A DNA stretch of 32,586 bases from Candidatus Falkowiibacteriota bacterium (GTDB taxonomy: Bacteria; Patescibacteriota; Patescibacteriia; Patescibacteriales; UBA12465). The first letter of the stretch is position 1; every line of letters starts with the position of its first letter. The stretch is from NCBI GenBank assembly GCA_009885285.1, contig VFKX01000014.1:1-32586 (forward strand), in the 5' to 3' direction. Below the pieces are notes generated by a model. That model was not told the origin of the DNA. It saw only the letters and a program-made list of their open reading frames with translations, and searched no databases. Of the stretch, positions 9,566 to 18,354 are shown piece by piece. The translations under genes were made by a program, and so were the position numbers.

Positions 9566-11824
9566 TTAGAAGCGGCTCGGTCGGGCTGGACCGCTCGGAC
9601 GGCGATTACCGCCGAAACTTGGCCGGGATGTACCTCCGCCGAAGGAAGTGCCTGTGGATTTACCCTTTTCGGCTACCCAGAGAGGGGCATTATCCTCTAA
9701 TCCCTTCATGGTCAGGTTAACGCGGCCCTGGTCGTCGATTTCCTTGATCTTGACGCTGACGATATCGCCGACGGTCAGGAAGTCTGAAGGTTTTTCAACG
9801 CGGTAAGGAGCGAGTTCTGAGACATGGACCATGCCGTCCTGACTAGCATTAAGAGAGACGAAAGCGCCGAAGTCCAAAATACGGACGACTTTGCCTTTAA
9901 CAATCTCACCAGCTGCGAAGACATGCACAATTTCTTTGACCTGTCTGACGGCTTCATCAACCATAGCGGCATCAGTGCCGCAGATCATCACTAAGCCGGA
10001 ATCTTCAATGTCGATGCTGACGCCAGTTTCATCAATAATCTTGTTAATGATTTTGCCACCGGGACCAATGATGGCGCCGATCTTCTCAGGATCAATACTG
10101 AAGCTGATAAGACGTGGGGCGTATTTTGATAATTCAGCGCGGGGTTCAGCAATGGCTGATTTCAGGACGCCAAGAATCTGGTTTAAAGCGGCGCGTCCCT
10201 GAGTCAAGGTCTGAGCAATGATAGCATCATTTAAGCCAGTAGTTTTAGTGTCTAACTGAATAGCGGTTAAACCGAGTTCAGTACCGGTAATTTTGAAGTC
10301 CATGCCACCTTCACCATCTTCTAAGTCCTGGATGTCGGTTAAGACAGTCCACTCACTCATATCTTTGTTAGACGCTAAGCCCATGGCGATACCGACTACT
10401 GGGCGCTTAATTGGGACGCCAGCGTCCATTAAGGCTAAGGTTGAAGCACAAGTGGAAGCCATGGAAGATGAGCCGTTTGAGCCCATGGTTTCGCTGACAA
10501 CGCGGACAGTGTAAGGGAATTCTTCTTTTGTAGGGATGACTGGCATCAAAGCCTTTTCAGCTAAAGCGCCGTGACCGACTTCACGTCTGCCGGTACCGCG
10601 TAGCGGGGAAGCTTCACCGACTGAGTATGGCGGGAAGTTATAATGATGCATGTATCTCTTCTTGCTTTTGCCTTCTAAGCCTTCCAAAGATTGTTCTAAG
10701 CCGGGAGCGCCTAAAGTCAGGATAGACATGACTTGAGTCTCGCCTCTAGAGAAAAGGGAGGTGCCATGATCACGAGGCAGAATAGCTACTTCAGCGGTTA
10801 GGTTGCGGATTTCATCAATGGCGCGGCCATCAACACGGTGCTTATCTTTAAGAATAGCTTCGGTAATTTCCGTATCAATCATTTTCTCGACGAGTTTCTT
10901 AATGATAAAGCCGCGCTTGTCGCCAGCTAAGCCCTGGGAAATCAAATATGCTTCCAAGCCTTCTTTAATAGCGCCGACGGCCAACTTTCTTTCGCCTTTG
11001 GTATAATAATTCTTATCGAATAAAGTTTGTTTAATGTTTTCCTTTAACCAGGCAGCTCCAATTTCCAATAAGGCCTGTTTATCGGTTGCGGCCTGCATTT
11101 CTTCCGGAGTGCCAGCCTTCTTGTTATCACCGGCGATTTTTTTCGGGGTGACATTGGCTTTTAACTCATTAATTAAATCAATAGCACCCTGCATCTGGTC
11201 GCGGCCGGCGAGAATCGCCTTTAACATCACATCTTCTGGAACTTCATTGGCGCCCGCTTCAAGCATGATCACCTGGCCGGTTGTGCCGGCGACAATTAAA
11301 TCGAGAGTGCTCTTAGCTTGTTCTTCATAAGTCGGGTTGAAAACGAATTCACCTTCAATCATGCCGACACGAATACCGCCAATCGGTCCGTGCCATTTCA
11401 GGCCGGAGATAGATAAGACAGCGGAAGCGGCAATTAAAGCCACAATATCATAGTCATTTTCTTGATCGACAGCTAAAGTCGTGATAATAACCTGGATATC
11501 GCGCTTGTCCTCAGTTTCAAATAAAGGGCGGATAGTGCGGTCAATCATCCGGCCAGTCAGGATTGATTGGTCAGTTGGACGGCCTTCACGCTTAATCCAC
11601 TGGGATCCTTTGATAATACCAGCAGCATATAATTTTTCCTCGAAATCCACCATTAACGGGAAGAAATCGATGCCGTCCCGTTCAGTCTTGGACTGGACGA
11701 CAGTAGCTTGAACTACAGTCTCGCCATATTGGACCCAGACTGCAGCATCGGCCTGCAGGGCGATATGCCCTGTAGTAATAGTGAGAGGGCGGCCTAGCCA
11801 CTCTCCGGTAAATACTTTTTTCAT
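9566..11824 (-). CDS. pnp: Polyribonucleotide nucleotidyltransferase (PNPase)
   Basis: Two RNase PH domains, KH motif IGAIIGPGGKIINKIIDETG, S1 domain GEIVKGKVVRILDFGAFVSL, R/G-rich tail. Confidence 0.98.
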   Translation of the reverse strand: MKKVFTGEWLGRPLTITTGHIALQADAAVWVQYGETVVQATVVQSKTERDGIDFFPLMVDFEEKLYAAGIIKGSQWIKREGRPTDQSILTGRMIDRTIRPLFETEDKRDIQVIITTLAVDQENDYDIVALIAASAVLSISGLKWHGPIGGIRVGMIEGEFVFNPTYEEQAKSTLDLIVAGTTGQVIMLEAGANEVPEDVMLKAILAGRDQMQGAIDLINELKANVTPKKIAGDNKKAGTPEEMQAATDKQALLEIGAAWLKENIKQTLFDKNYYTKGERKLAVGAIKEGLEAYLISQGLAGDKRGFIIKKLVEKMIDTEITEAILKDKHRVDGRAIDEIRNLTAEVAILPRDHGTSLFSRGETQVMSILTLGAPGLEQSLEGLEGKSKKRYMHHYNFPPYSVGEASPLRGTGRREVGHGALAEKALMPVIPTKEEFPYTVRVVSETMGSNGSSSMASTCASTLALMDAGVPIKRPVVGIAMGLASNKDMSEWTVLTDIQDLEDGEGGMDFKITGTELGLTAIQLDTKTTGLNDAIIAQTLTQGRAALNQILGVLKSAIAEPRAELSKYAPRLISFSIDPEKIGAIIGPGGKIINKIIDETGVSIDIEDSGLVMICGTDAAMVDEAVRQVKEIVHVFAAGEIVKGKVVRILDFGAFVSLNASQDGMVHVSELAPYRVEKPSDFLTVGDIVSVKIKEIDDQGRVNLTMKGLEDNAPLWVAEKGKSTGTSFGGGTSRPSFGGNRRPSGPARPSRF

Positions 11825-11946
11825 GTTTTTTTTGGCCTGGCCGCTAAATTACAGGACTGTATGGAGATACAGCACTATCTATTTAACGGTCAAGCTGATT
11901 ATTTTTCTTAATTTCTAATTTATATAAACAAACGCCCCCTCTACCA

Positions 11947-12447
11947 TTAGCGATAAAGGAGGAATTTTTTGTTCGCGCTTAAATCGGTAAAATCATCCGC
12001 TTCTTCAATCAATTTTGAAGAACAGGTTTTCCGGAAAGCCATAATTTCAACCAAACAACCCTTATTATTCTGCAAATAAGAGACTAGGGGTAAATAATCG
12101 CCGTCGCCCGAAACGATCACGATAACGTCGAGCTTATCGGCTAATTTAATGGCATCAATCGCGATACCCACATCCCAGTCGCCTTTTTTGGCGCCACCGG
12201 CAAAGATTTGCAGGTCCTTAACTTTAACCTCGAAGCCTTGCTGGCCGAGAGCCTCGATAAATGGAGCCTCTTCTTTATTTTCTGTCCGGATAGCATAAGC
12301 AGTGGCCCGGATGAGCTTCCGGTCGGCCACTGCTTTGGCTAATATTTCTTTAAAATTGGCTTTCTTATTATACAGATTTTTCGCCGAATGATACATGTTT
12401 GACACATCTACCAGAATTCCGACTCTTTGTTCCGTATGTTTTATCAT
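11947..12447 (-). CDS. NYN-domain (LabA/DUF88-like) PIN-fold putative RNase
   Basis: VGILVDVSNMYHSAKN...KGDWDVGIAIDAIKLADKLDVIVIVSGDGDYLPLVSYLQNNKGCLVEIMAF. Confidence 0.92.
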   Translation of the reverse strand: MIKHTEQRVGILVDVSNMYHSAKNLYNKKANFKEILAKAVADRKLIRATAYAIRTENKEEAPFIEALGQQGFEVKVKDLQIFAGGAKKGDWDVGIAIDAIKLADKLDVIVIVSGDGDYLPLVSYLQNNKGCLVEIMAFRKTCSSKLIEEADDFTDLSANKKFLLYR

Positions 12448-12477
12448 ATAATGATTATTTTTCTCTCTTTTTGATGA

Positions 12478-12852
12478 TTATTTGTCTTCTTCAACGACGT
12501 CTTCTTTAATTTCCTCGCCTTCTTCAACTTCAATATACTTTTTTTCTTTCTTTTTTTCTTCTTCATCCTCTTCAACTAATTTCTGGGCGATCTTTAATTT
12601 CAGTTTTTCAGCCAATTCCTTGAACTGTTCAGCGCTTTCTTTCTGCAAATATTTCAGTAATTTACGTCTTTCACTCACTTTCTTTAGTAAACCGCGGCGG
12701 GAAGAGAAGTCATGCTTATGCTTCTTTAAGTGTTCGGTTAATTCTTTGATTTCCTCGGTTAAGATAGCGATCTGAACCTGGGAAGAACCGGTGTCGGTGT
12801 CATGGACGCGGAATTTTTTGATGATTTTTTCTTTGCTTTTTTTGTCTAACAT
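12478..12852 (-). CDS. rpsO: 30S ribosomal protein S15 with an acidic C-terminal tail
   Basis: [72 protein letters not shown]. Start trimmed to Met21 of the supplied ORF. Confidence 0.95.
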   Translation of the reverse strand: MLDKKSKEKIIKKFRVHDTDTGSSQVQIAILTEEIKELTEHLKKHKHDFSSRRGLLKKVSERRKLLKYLQKESAEQFKELAEKLKLKIAQKLVEEDEEEKKKEKKYIEVEEGEEIKEDVVEEDK

Positions 12853-12949
12853 AGCATTGATTCGCTCTATCCGAGAAACGGTTAATCGATCCGTATCCAA
12901 GAAAGAGTACATTATTTATTAAATTGCCTGTTTAAAGGCATAAAATCGC

Positions 12950-13210
12950 TTATTTTAAAGCGTTGATTTTTTTCATTAAACTAGATTTCTTGCGGGAAGC
13001 GGTATTTTTCTTGATAACGCCTTTTTTAGTAGCCTTATCAATAGCCTTGATAGTCTTAGAGTAGTCGATTTTAGCCTGTTTATCGCCGGCCTTGATCTGT
13101 TTTAGGCTGGTTTTAACGGAATCCTTGAGCTTGTTGACAGCTTTTTTGTTGGCTGCGCTTCTTTTAACCGCTTTACGCAGTTCTTTAGCAGCCGATTTCT
13201 TATTTGGCAT
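12950..13210 (-). CDS. rpsT: 30S ribosomal protein S20
   Basis: MPNKKSAAKELRKAVKRSAANKKAVNKLKDSVKTSLKQI...KATKKGVIKKNTASRKKSSLMKKINAL. Confidence 0.95.
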   Translation of the reverse strand: MPNKKSAAKELRKAVKRSAANKKAVNKLKDSVKTSLKQIKAGDKQAKIDYSKTIKAIDKATKKGVIKKNTASRKKSSLMKKINALK

Positions 13211-13289
13211 ACGGAATTTCTAAATTATTATTTATTAATATAAGTAAAGATTAACATAATAATAAACAAAAATCAAGACTGGTTAATAT

Positions 13290-13319
13290 TTGGGAAAATA
13301 TCGCAGTTTAGTATATAAT
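13290..13319 (+). promoter_or_regulatory. Putative promoter immediately abutting the SGNH hydrolase start
   Basis: TTGGGA, 18-nt spacer, TATAAT (13314-13319); ATG at 13326. Confidence 0.5.
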
Positions 13320-13325
13320 GGTGAT

Positions 13326-14105
13326 ATGAATATGCCTAAAATCAAAAAAAGCCTAAAAATTGTAATTTTCACCTGTTTGGGTATTATTGTTCTGGCTGGC
13401 CTCGGATACTATTTAAATCGGAGTTATTCCTATATCTATCAGGTTATTGGAGATGCGAAATTAAGCCCGGTTGAAGATCAGGGCACTTATCTTATTAATA
13501 ACCCTAGTCATATGGCTACTTCCACTCTTTTTTACGTGGCTCTCGGCGATAGCCTGACTGCCGGAGTCGGGACTGAGAGTTATACTGAAATCCTGCCTTA
13601 TCGGCTGGCGGAAAAACTGACCGGGGCAGATAGGCAAGTGGAATTAAGTAATTTTTCTGTGTCTGGCATTACTACGGTCGACCTGGTTAATTATTTGGTG
13701 CCGAAAGCTATAAAAGCTCAACCCGAGGCCATAACAATTCTAATCGGTGTAAACGATATTCATAACATGGTTTTAGCTGATGAGTTCGCTAAGAATTACG
13801 AGGAAATGCTCAGCCGCTTAACTAAAGAAACAAAAGCTCAGATTTATGTCATTAGTATTCCTTTTATTGGTTCCGATAAGTTAATGTCGCCGTTTTATCA
13901 GACCCTGTTTGGTACGCGCACTCAGCAATTCAATGCTATTATAAAGAAATTGGCCGATAAGTATCAAGTTAAATATATTAATTTATACGGACCAACTGTT
14001 AAGCTTTTTAAGAGTTCTGGTAGTCATTATTCAGCAGATTTATTTCATCCTTCCGCCGCCGGTTATCAGCTTTGGGCGGATATAATTTATGATCATCTCA
14101 ATTAG
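13326..14105 (+). CDS. SGNH/GDSL-family hydrolase with N-terminal TM anchor
   Basis: Block I VALGDSLTAGVGTE, block III IGVNDI, C-terminal DLFHPSAAGYQLWAD. ATG at 13326 chosen because TATAAT lies inside the longer ORF. Confidence 0.9.
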   Translation: MNMPKIKKSLKIVIFTCLGIIVLAGLGYYLNRSYSYIYQVIGDAKLSPVEDQGTYLINNPSHMATSTLFYVALGDSLTAGVGTESYTEILPYRLAEKLTGADRQVELSNFSVSGITTVDLVNYLVPKAIKAQPEAITILIGVNDIHNMVLADEFAKNYEEMLSRLTKETKAQIYVISIPFIGSDKLMSPFYQTLFGTRTQQFNAIIKKLADKYQVKYINLYGPTVKLFKSSGSHYSADLFHPSAAGYQLWADIIYDHLN

Positions 14106-15207
14106 TAATCCGGTCCTGGCGACCGAAATTTTTTCCGCCATTCTTTTTCTGATCCTGCTTTTTTCGATGCGGTCGCGGCGAATCAGCGAGTGGCTACCCA
14201 CTTCACTAACTACTGAACTCAAAGGGGCGGCAATTCTTATGATTGTGATTTCCCATATCGGTTATTTTTTAGTAGATGACCACCGCTTCTTGTGGCCGCT
14301 ATCGATTATGGCCGGCGTCGGCGTCAATCTTTTTCTATTTTTGTCCGGCTTCGGTTTGACGGCTAGTAATTTACAGAAAGAATTAAGCGCTGGTAAATTT
14401 TACCAGCGTCGCCTCTTTAAATTATTAGTGCCTTTTTGGCTGGCGGTAGTAACTTTTTTGTTAACGGATTTTTTTATTTTAGGAAAAACTTATTCCTTGG
14501 CTTTTATTGGTCAGGCATTTGTCGGAATATTTAAGAGCGCTGACCTGTATCGCGATTTGAATTCACCGCTCTGGTACTTTACCTTTATTCTTATTTACTA
14601 TTTATTGTTCCCGATATTTTTTTCTAAAAAAAGATTGTGGCTGACTGCTCTCCTATTATTTATCGCCGGTGATGTTTTTGTCCGTATTAATCCGGCCTAT
14701 TTTAGTAATGTCATGCATCTGTACCGCGTTCATACTTTTGCCTTTCCTTTAGGCATCCTGGCTGCCTGGGCGGTTACAAAATTACCTAGTGCCAGTATTT
14801 TGGAAAAATTGTCTCAGGGCTGGCGAGCGGCGGGTTATTATTTACTAATCATGATTTCCTTAGCTGCTTTTGTGTATACTAATTTTAATTCCGGCATCGG
14901 CGAGAGCGCTACTAAAGAACAGTGGATGAGCTTGATGGCTGTCTTGGCGATTATTATTGTTTTTGTGATGAAGAAAAGGGAGTTCCGTTTATTCACCATT
15001 TTTGGGCTTTATTCTTATGAAATATATCTTTGGCATTGGCCGATTCTATATCGCTATGACGTTATTTATGGCCATATGCCGGCTTGGCTGGCGACGATTG
15101 TTTATTTAGTTTTATTTATCGGTATTGCCTGGTTGGTACAGAAAGTATCCAGCGGTATCTTTAATCTGGCTGGCCGGCTGATGAAGAAAGAGCCTATTAA
15201 ATGTTAA
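14089..15207 (+). CDS. Acyltransferase 3 family integral membrane protein
   Basis: ELKGAAILMIVISHIGYF, GVGVNLFLFLSGFGLT, YQRRLFKLLVPFWLAV, about 10 TM segments, YSYEIYLWHWPILYR. Overlaps the hydrolase ORF by 17 bp. Confidence 0.88.
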   Translation: MIISISNPVLATEIFSAILFLILLFSMRSRRISEWLPTSLTTELKGAAILMIVISHIGYFLVDDHRFLWPLSIMAGVGVNLFLFLSGFGLTASNLQKELSAGKFYQRRLFKLLVPFWLAVVTFLLTDFFILGKTYSLAFIGQAFVGIFKSADLYRDLNSPLWYFTFILIYYLLFPIFFSKKRLWLTALLLFIAGDVFVRINPAYFSNVMHLYRVHTFAFPLGILAAWAVTKLPSASILEKLSQGWRAAGYYLLIMISLAAFVYTNFNSGIGESATKEQWMSLMAVLAIIIVFVMKKREFRLFTIFGLYSYEIYLWHWPILYRYDVIYGHMPAWLATIVYLVLFIGIAWLVQKVSSGIFNLAGRLMKKEPIKC

Positions 15208-15229
15208 AAGCAGGCGAAAAAAAAGATAA

Positions 15230-15266
15230 ATAAAAAAGCTCGCTTTTATTAGCGAGCTTTTGATTT
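15230..15266. terminator. Bidirectional terminator hairpin
   Basis: aaaaaagctcgctttta-ttagcgagctttt between convergent genes. Confidence 0.8.
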
Positions 15267-15281
15267 TGTCGGTGCTTAAAT

Positions 15282-15878
15282 TTAATAATCCAATGATTCC
15301 TGGGACGCTTCATGGTTGCGGATGATGACAATATTTCTGTCAGTCCAGAAGCGATTATCCTCCCGCGAATAAACAGAGGCACAGAGGCTGCCGTCAAGCA
15401 ATTTAGCGACACTGATCATATAGTAGTCAGGGAAGTCTAAATCCAGACAAGTTAGGAATAGCGTCGATTTGTCAGATAAATATTGCGGATATTTTTTACA
15501 AAATGTGATTATCTGATTTTGTGACATTGCTCCTTCGCCGGGACGGTCAGTTAAGAAATCTAAGATTTGATTAAAGGTGCCGCCGGAAATTATTCGGTAT
15601 ACTTCAAGGCTGGCCTTCGGCGTGGCAGCATGCAGTTGGTTGAAACCGAGGTAGCTCAGATTTGCTGCAATCTCTCCGCGATTAGTGTCGGGCTGCTCAG
15701 TGCCAATAGCCAGATAAGGAAAAGTTTTTTTACTGGTAATTAAATCATCTTTCCCGTCCTGAGAGCTTAAGTGCACGTCTTTGTTAAAAGACAGCATCTG
15801 GGTTTCGACTTTGTTTTTTTGGCTGAAGCCGGTAATGGCCAGTCCAATCATGATTGCTAAAATGTAAAATTTTTTCAT
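15282..15878 (-). CDS. Secreted hypothetical protein, paralog of the 15895-16494 product
   Basis: Signal peptide MKKFYILAIMIGLAITGFSQ. Shared core GGTFNQILDFLTD...AMSQNQIITFCKKYPQYL...CASVYSRED. Confidence 0.75.
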   Translation of the reverse strand: MKKFYILAIMIGLAITGFSQKNKVETQMLSFNKDVHLSSQDGKDDLITSKKTFPYLAIGTEQPDTNRGEIAANLSYLGFNQLHAATPKASLEVYRIISGGTFNQILDFLTDRPGEGAMSQNQIITFCKKYPQYLSDKSTLFLTCLDLDFPDYYMISVAKLLDGSLCASVYSREDNRFWTDRNIVIIRNHEASQESLDY

Positions 15879-15894
15879 TTTTTACTCCTCCATG

Positions 15895-16494
15895 TTAATT
15901 GCGTGAAATTTTAAAGGGAACGAAGACTCTATGCTTATCGCTGCCTTCGAATGTTTTCGATCCGCCCAGATGATTGACTGAAGCAGATAAGCAGTCAGCT
16001 TTAACGGTGATATTTACTACCAAGTAAGCCCCGTCCATTTTGATCAGGAACAGGTTCATGTATTCTTCTTGGCGCAGCCATTCAGGGTACATCGTGCAGA
16101 TGCTGATGATCTGCTCCTGAGTCATCGCTAAGTCATTGGTGTCATTGGTCAGAGAGACGAAATATTGCAGGAAATTTCCGTTGCCGCAGGTTTCGTAAAC
16201 CCTGAAGGTTGTTTTTTTGGTGGCGACTGATGGTTTATTCAGGTCCCAGTTTTTGAAGCTTGGACTGATGCCGGCCGTGAAGAGCATCTGGCTTTCGCCA
16301 ATTAGCATTTGGCCGCTGGCTGGTTCGATGGTTAGTTCGTAGCCGTCTGATATTAATCGCGGCGTGGGTGGGATTTTTTTTGCCTTTTCTGTAATCTTCT
16401 TTTCTGATCGTTTTTCAATCATTCTTTCTCCGTCAGTTCTTGCGTAGGCAAAGGTAATCACAAGTGCAATCAACAATAACCCAAATTTTTTCAT
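15895..16494 (-). CDS. Secreted hypothetical protein, paralog of the 15282-15878 product
   Basis: Signal peptide MKKFGLLLIALVITFAYA. Core GNGNFLQYFVSLTND...AMTQEQIISICTMYPEWL...CLSASVNHLGG aligns with its neighbour. Confidence 0.75.
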   Translation of the reverse strand: MKKFGLLLIALVITFAYARTDGERMIEKRSEKKITEKAKKIPPTPRLISDGYELTIEPASGQMLIGESQMLFTAGISPSFKNWDLNKPSVATKKTTFRVYETCGNGNFLQYFVSLTNDTNDLAMTQEQIISICTMYPEWLRQEEYMNLFLIKMDGAYLVVNITVKADCLSASVNHLGGSKTFEGSDKHRVFVPFKISRN

Positions 16495-16656
16495 TTTTCT
16501 TTTTTTTAGTTATTAAATTGTAAAAGTTCTTCGCTAATTTAAACAAATATACCTTACAATAATTATTGATGTCTGTCAATAGGGAGTTCATTGACATGAA
16601 TCGGATGCATGGTTTAACCTGTGATTAGTAAGTTAATAATCAAAGATGGAGGAATT

Positions 16657-16869
16657 ATGATAGAAATAGATGTGAAATCATTGGAGAAGATAATCGATGT
16701 GTATAATCCTAATATCAGCGAGGAAGCTCGGAAATTAGCAGATTCGCTAAGTAAATACGGATTTGTCGGTGAGGTGTCAATTAACTTAATAGTTAAGGTT
16801 GAGGATAAGGAAACTAGAGTCGAGGATGGAGTAGTAAAGAGATTTTTTAAATTTTGCTTTAAGCGCTAG
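16657..16869 (+). CDS. Small hypothetical protein (70 aa)
   Basis: ATG at 16657 preceded by a GGAGGA SD; MIEIDVKSLEKIIDVYNPNISEEARKLADSLSKYGFVGEVSINLIVKVEDKE. Confidence 0.6.
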   Translation: MIEIDVKSLEKIIDVYNPNISEEARKLADSLSKYGFVGEVSINLIVKVEDKETRVEDGVVKRFFKFCFKR

Positions 16870-16901
16870 CTGGAGTCCAGGTAGATGCCGCGTTAATATG
16901 G

Positions 16902-16931
16902 GGCCATACTTAAAATGTGTGGCCTTTTTTT
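16902..16931 (+). terminator. Terminator after the small hypothetical gene
   Basis: ggccatac...gtgtggcc followed by a T-run. Confidence 0.6.
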
Positions 16932-16971
16932 AAAACAAAAAACAACCAATGTAATTGATTGTTTCCGTTTG

Positions 16972-17042
16972 TCGGGGCGCTGGGAATTGAACCCAGTCAG
17001 CATGCTCCCAAAGCATGTGTACTACCGGTATACGACGCCCCG
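16972..17042 (-). tRNA. tRNA-Pro(UGG)
   Basis: Reverse complement CGGGGCG-TC-GTAT...GTAC-A-CATGC-TTTGGGA-GCATG-CTGA-CTGGG-TTCAATT-CCCAG-CGCCCCG-A. Confidence 0.92.
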
Positions 17043-17060
17043 TAATTCCTGCTTGCTATG

Positions 17061-17132
17061 TGCCCCGGGTCAGAATCGAACTGACGACACAAGGATTTTC
17101 AATCCTTTGCTCTACCACTGAGCTACCGAGGC
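17061..17132 (-). tRNA. tRNA-Phe(GAA)
   Basis: Reverse complement GCCTCGG-TA-GCTC...GAGC-A-AAGGA-TTGAAAA-TCCTT...TCAG-TTCGATT-CTGA...CCGGGGC-A. Confidence 0.93.
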
Positions 17133-17157
17133 CTATTTTATTGTTAAAACAAGGATG

Positions 17158-17230
17158 TTGCGGGGGTCGGACTCGAACCGACGACCTCTAGGTTATGGGC
17201 CTAGCGAGCTGCCAACTGCTCTACCCCGCT
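17158..17230 (-). tRNA. Initiator tRNA-fMet(CAU), variant
   Basis: Reverse complement AGCGGGGTAGAGCAGTTGGCAGCTCGCTAGGCCCATAACCTAGAGGTCGTCGGTTCGAGTCCGACCCCCGCAA. Unpaired 1/72 (A-A) and A11:U24 are initiator hallmarks. Confidence 0.92.
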
Positions 17231-17250
17231 ATTATTTATCTTGGCTCTAG

Positions 17251-17324
17251 TGGGCAATGGTGGATTCGAACCACCGACCTCAACATTATCAGTGTTGCGC
17301 TCTAACCAACTGAGCTAATTGCCC
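17251..17324 (-). tRNA. tRNA-Ile(GAU)
   Basis: Reverse complement GGGCAAT-TA-GCTC...GAGC-G-CAACA-CTGATAA-TGTTG...GGTGG-TTCGAAT-CCACC-ATTGCCC-A. Confidence 0.94.
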
Positions 17325-17385
17325 TTAAATTTACGAGTAAAAATATAACAAAGAATAAATAAAAAGGCAAGCGCTTAGAGCGAAC

Positions 17386-18351
17386 TTAGAGCGAAGAAAT
17401 CAGTAAGCTTAGCTCAGTTTTAATGTCCCCGTGTCCGGTTTTATTCAAAAAGTCCAAATGAATTAGGCGATTCAGGTAGTTTTTGAGACTCTCGGCGGTA
17501 AAGTTCCGGGCCTGGAGAGCCCCCTTTTTGGCGACGTAGGGGTGGATTTTTAAGCGGCTAGCCATGGCCGCCTGACTCATGTTTGCGTCTAGAGCATTTC
17601 TGATCTGTAAGAGAATCTTGAATTGGCGGGTCAGCATGGTTAGGAGGTATTCGTCGCTTAGCCCGGCGGCGTACTGCTCCTCTAAAAGACTGATAGCTAC
17701 TTTCTTGTTTTTGGAGCTGATGGCGTCAGTTAGACCGAAAATATTCTCATCATAAGCGCCGGGCACCATTTCTTTGATAAGGCGGAGACTGATGGCGGAA
17801 TCATCGTTGCTAAAAGATAATTTTTTTATTTCGGCAGCTATTTGCCACAAGTCACTGCCTGTTAAAGCAATTAGGAGACTGGCTTCAGAGGCCCCGATAT
17901 TTTTATCGTATTGGGCGACCTCTTTCTTAATGAAGGTGGCTAGCTGTGCTGGGGTCAGAGTTTTGAATTCTTGGGTATAGGGCTGGGCTTTCAAGAAAGA
18001 TAATAATTTTTTAGCGGCGCTCTTCAAAGATTTTTGCGCCTCAACATCATCATCATGAAAAATAAGGATATTATCGTCGCTCTTGGTAAATTTTTCCAGA
18101 TATAATGTCAGTTCGGTAAAAGTTTTTTCTGTCTTATTTTTGAAAATATTTTCAATGACTACAAATCTTTTTTTGACGAAGAGGGAGCCAGTATTTATCT
18201 GCTCGCTAATCTGGCCGAGGGTCGCGCTGGCGCCGTCGACCGAGCTGAAGCTATGCGAATCACGATCCACATCTTGGATAAATTTATTTTTTAGTTCATT
18301 GAGGAAACGGCGGGACCGGAAGGTGTCGGCGCCGTAAAGGGAAATAATCAT
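17386..18351 (-). CDS. holA: DNA polymerase III subunit delta
   Basis: MIISLYGADTFRSRRFLNELKNKF..., AAEIKKLSF, central VPGAYDENIFGLTDAI, C-terminal helical domain. Confidence 0.88.
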   Translation of the reverse strand: MIISLYGADTFRSRRFLNELKNKFIQDVDRDSHSFSSVDGASATLGQISEQINTGSLFVKKRFVVIENIFKNKTEKTFTELTLYLEKFTKSDDNILIFHDDDVEAQKSLKSAAKKLLSFLKAQPYTQEFKTLTPAQLATFIKKEVAQYDKNIGASEASLLIALTGSDLWQIAAEIKKLSFSNDDSAISLRLIKEMVPGAYDENIFGLTDAISSKNKKVAISLLEEQYAAGLSDEYLLTMLTRQFKILLQIRNALDANMSQAAMASRLKIHPYVAKKGALQARNFTAESLKNYLNRLIHLDFLNKTGHGDIKTELSLLISSL

Positions 18352-18354
18352 AAC

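Noticed and set aside
9775-11711. Several 65-103-aa ORFs overlapping pnp on both strands
   Set aside because: Shadow ORFs of a well-supported 752-aa pnp CDS.
16915-17121. 68-aa plus-strand ORF (MCGLFLKQ...CAPGQNRTDDTRIFNPLLYH)
   Set aside because: Translation of the antisense strand of tRNA-Pro and tRNA-Phe; a common annotation artefact.
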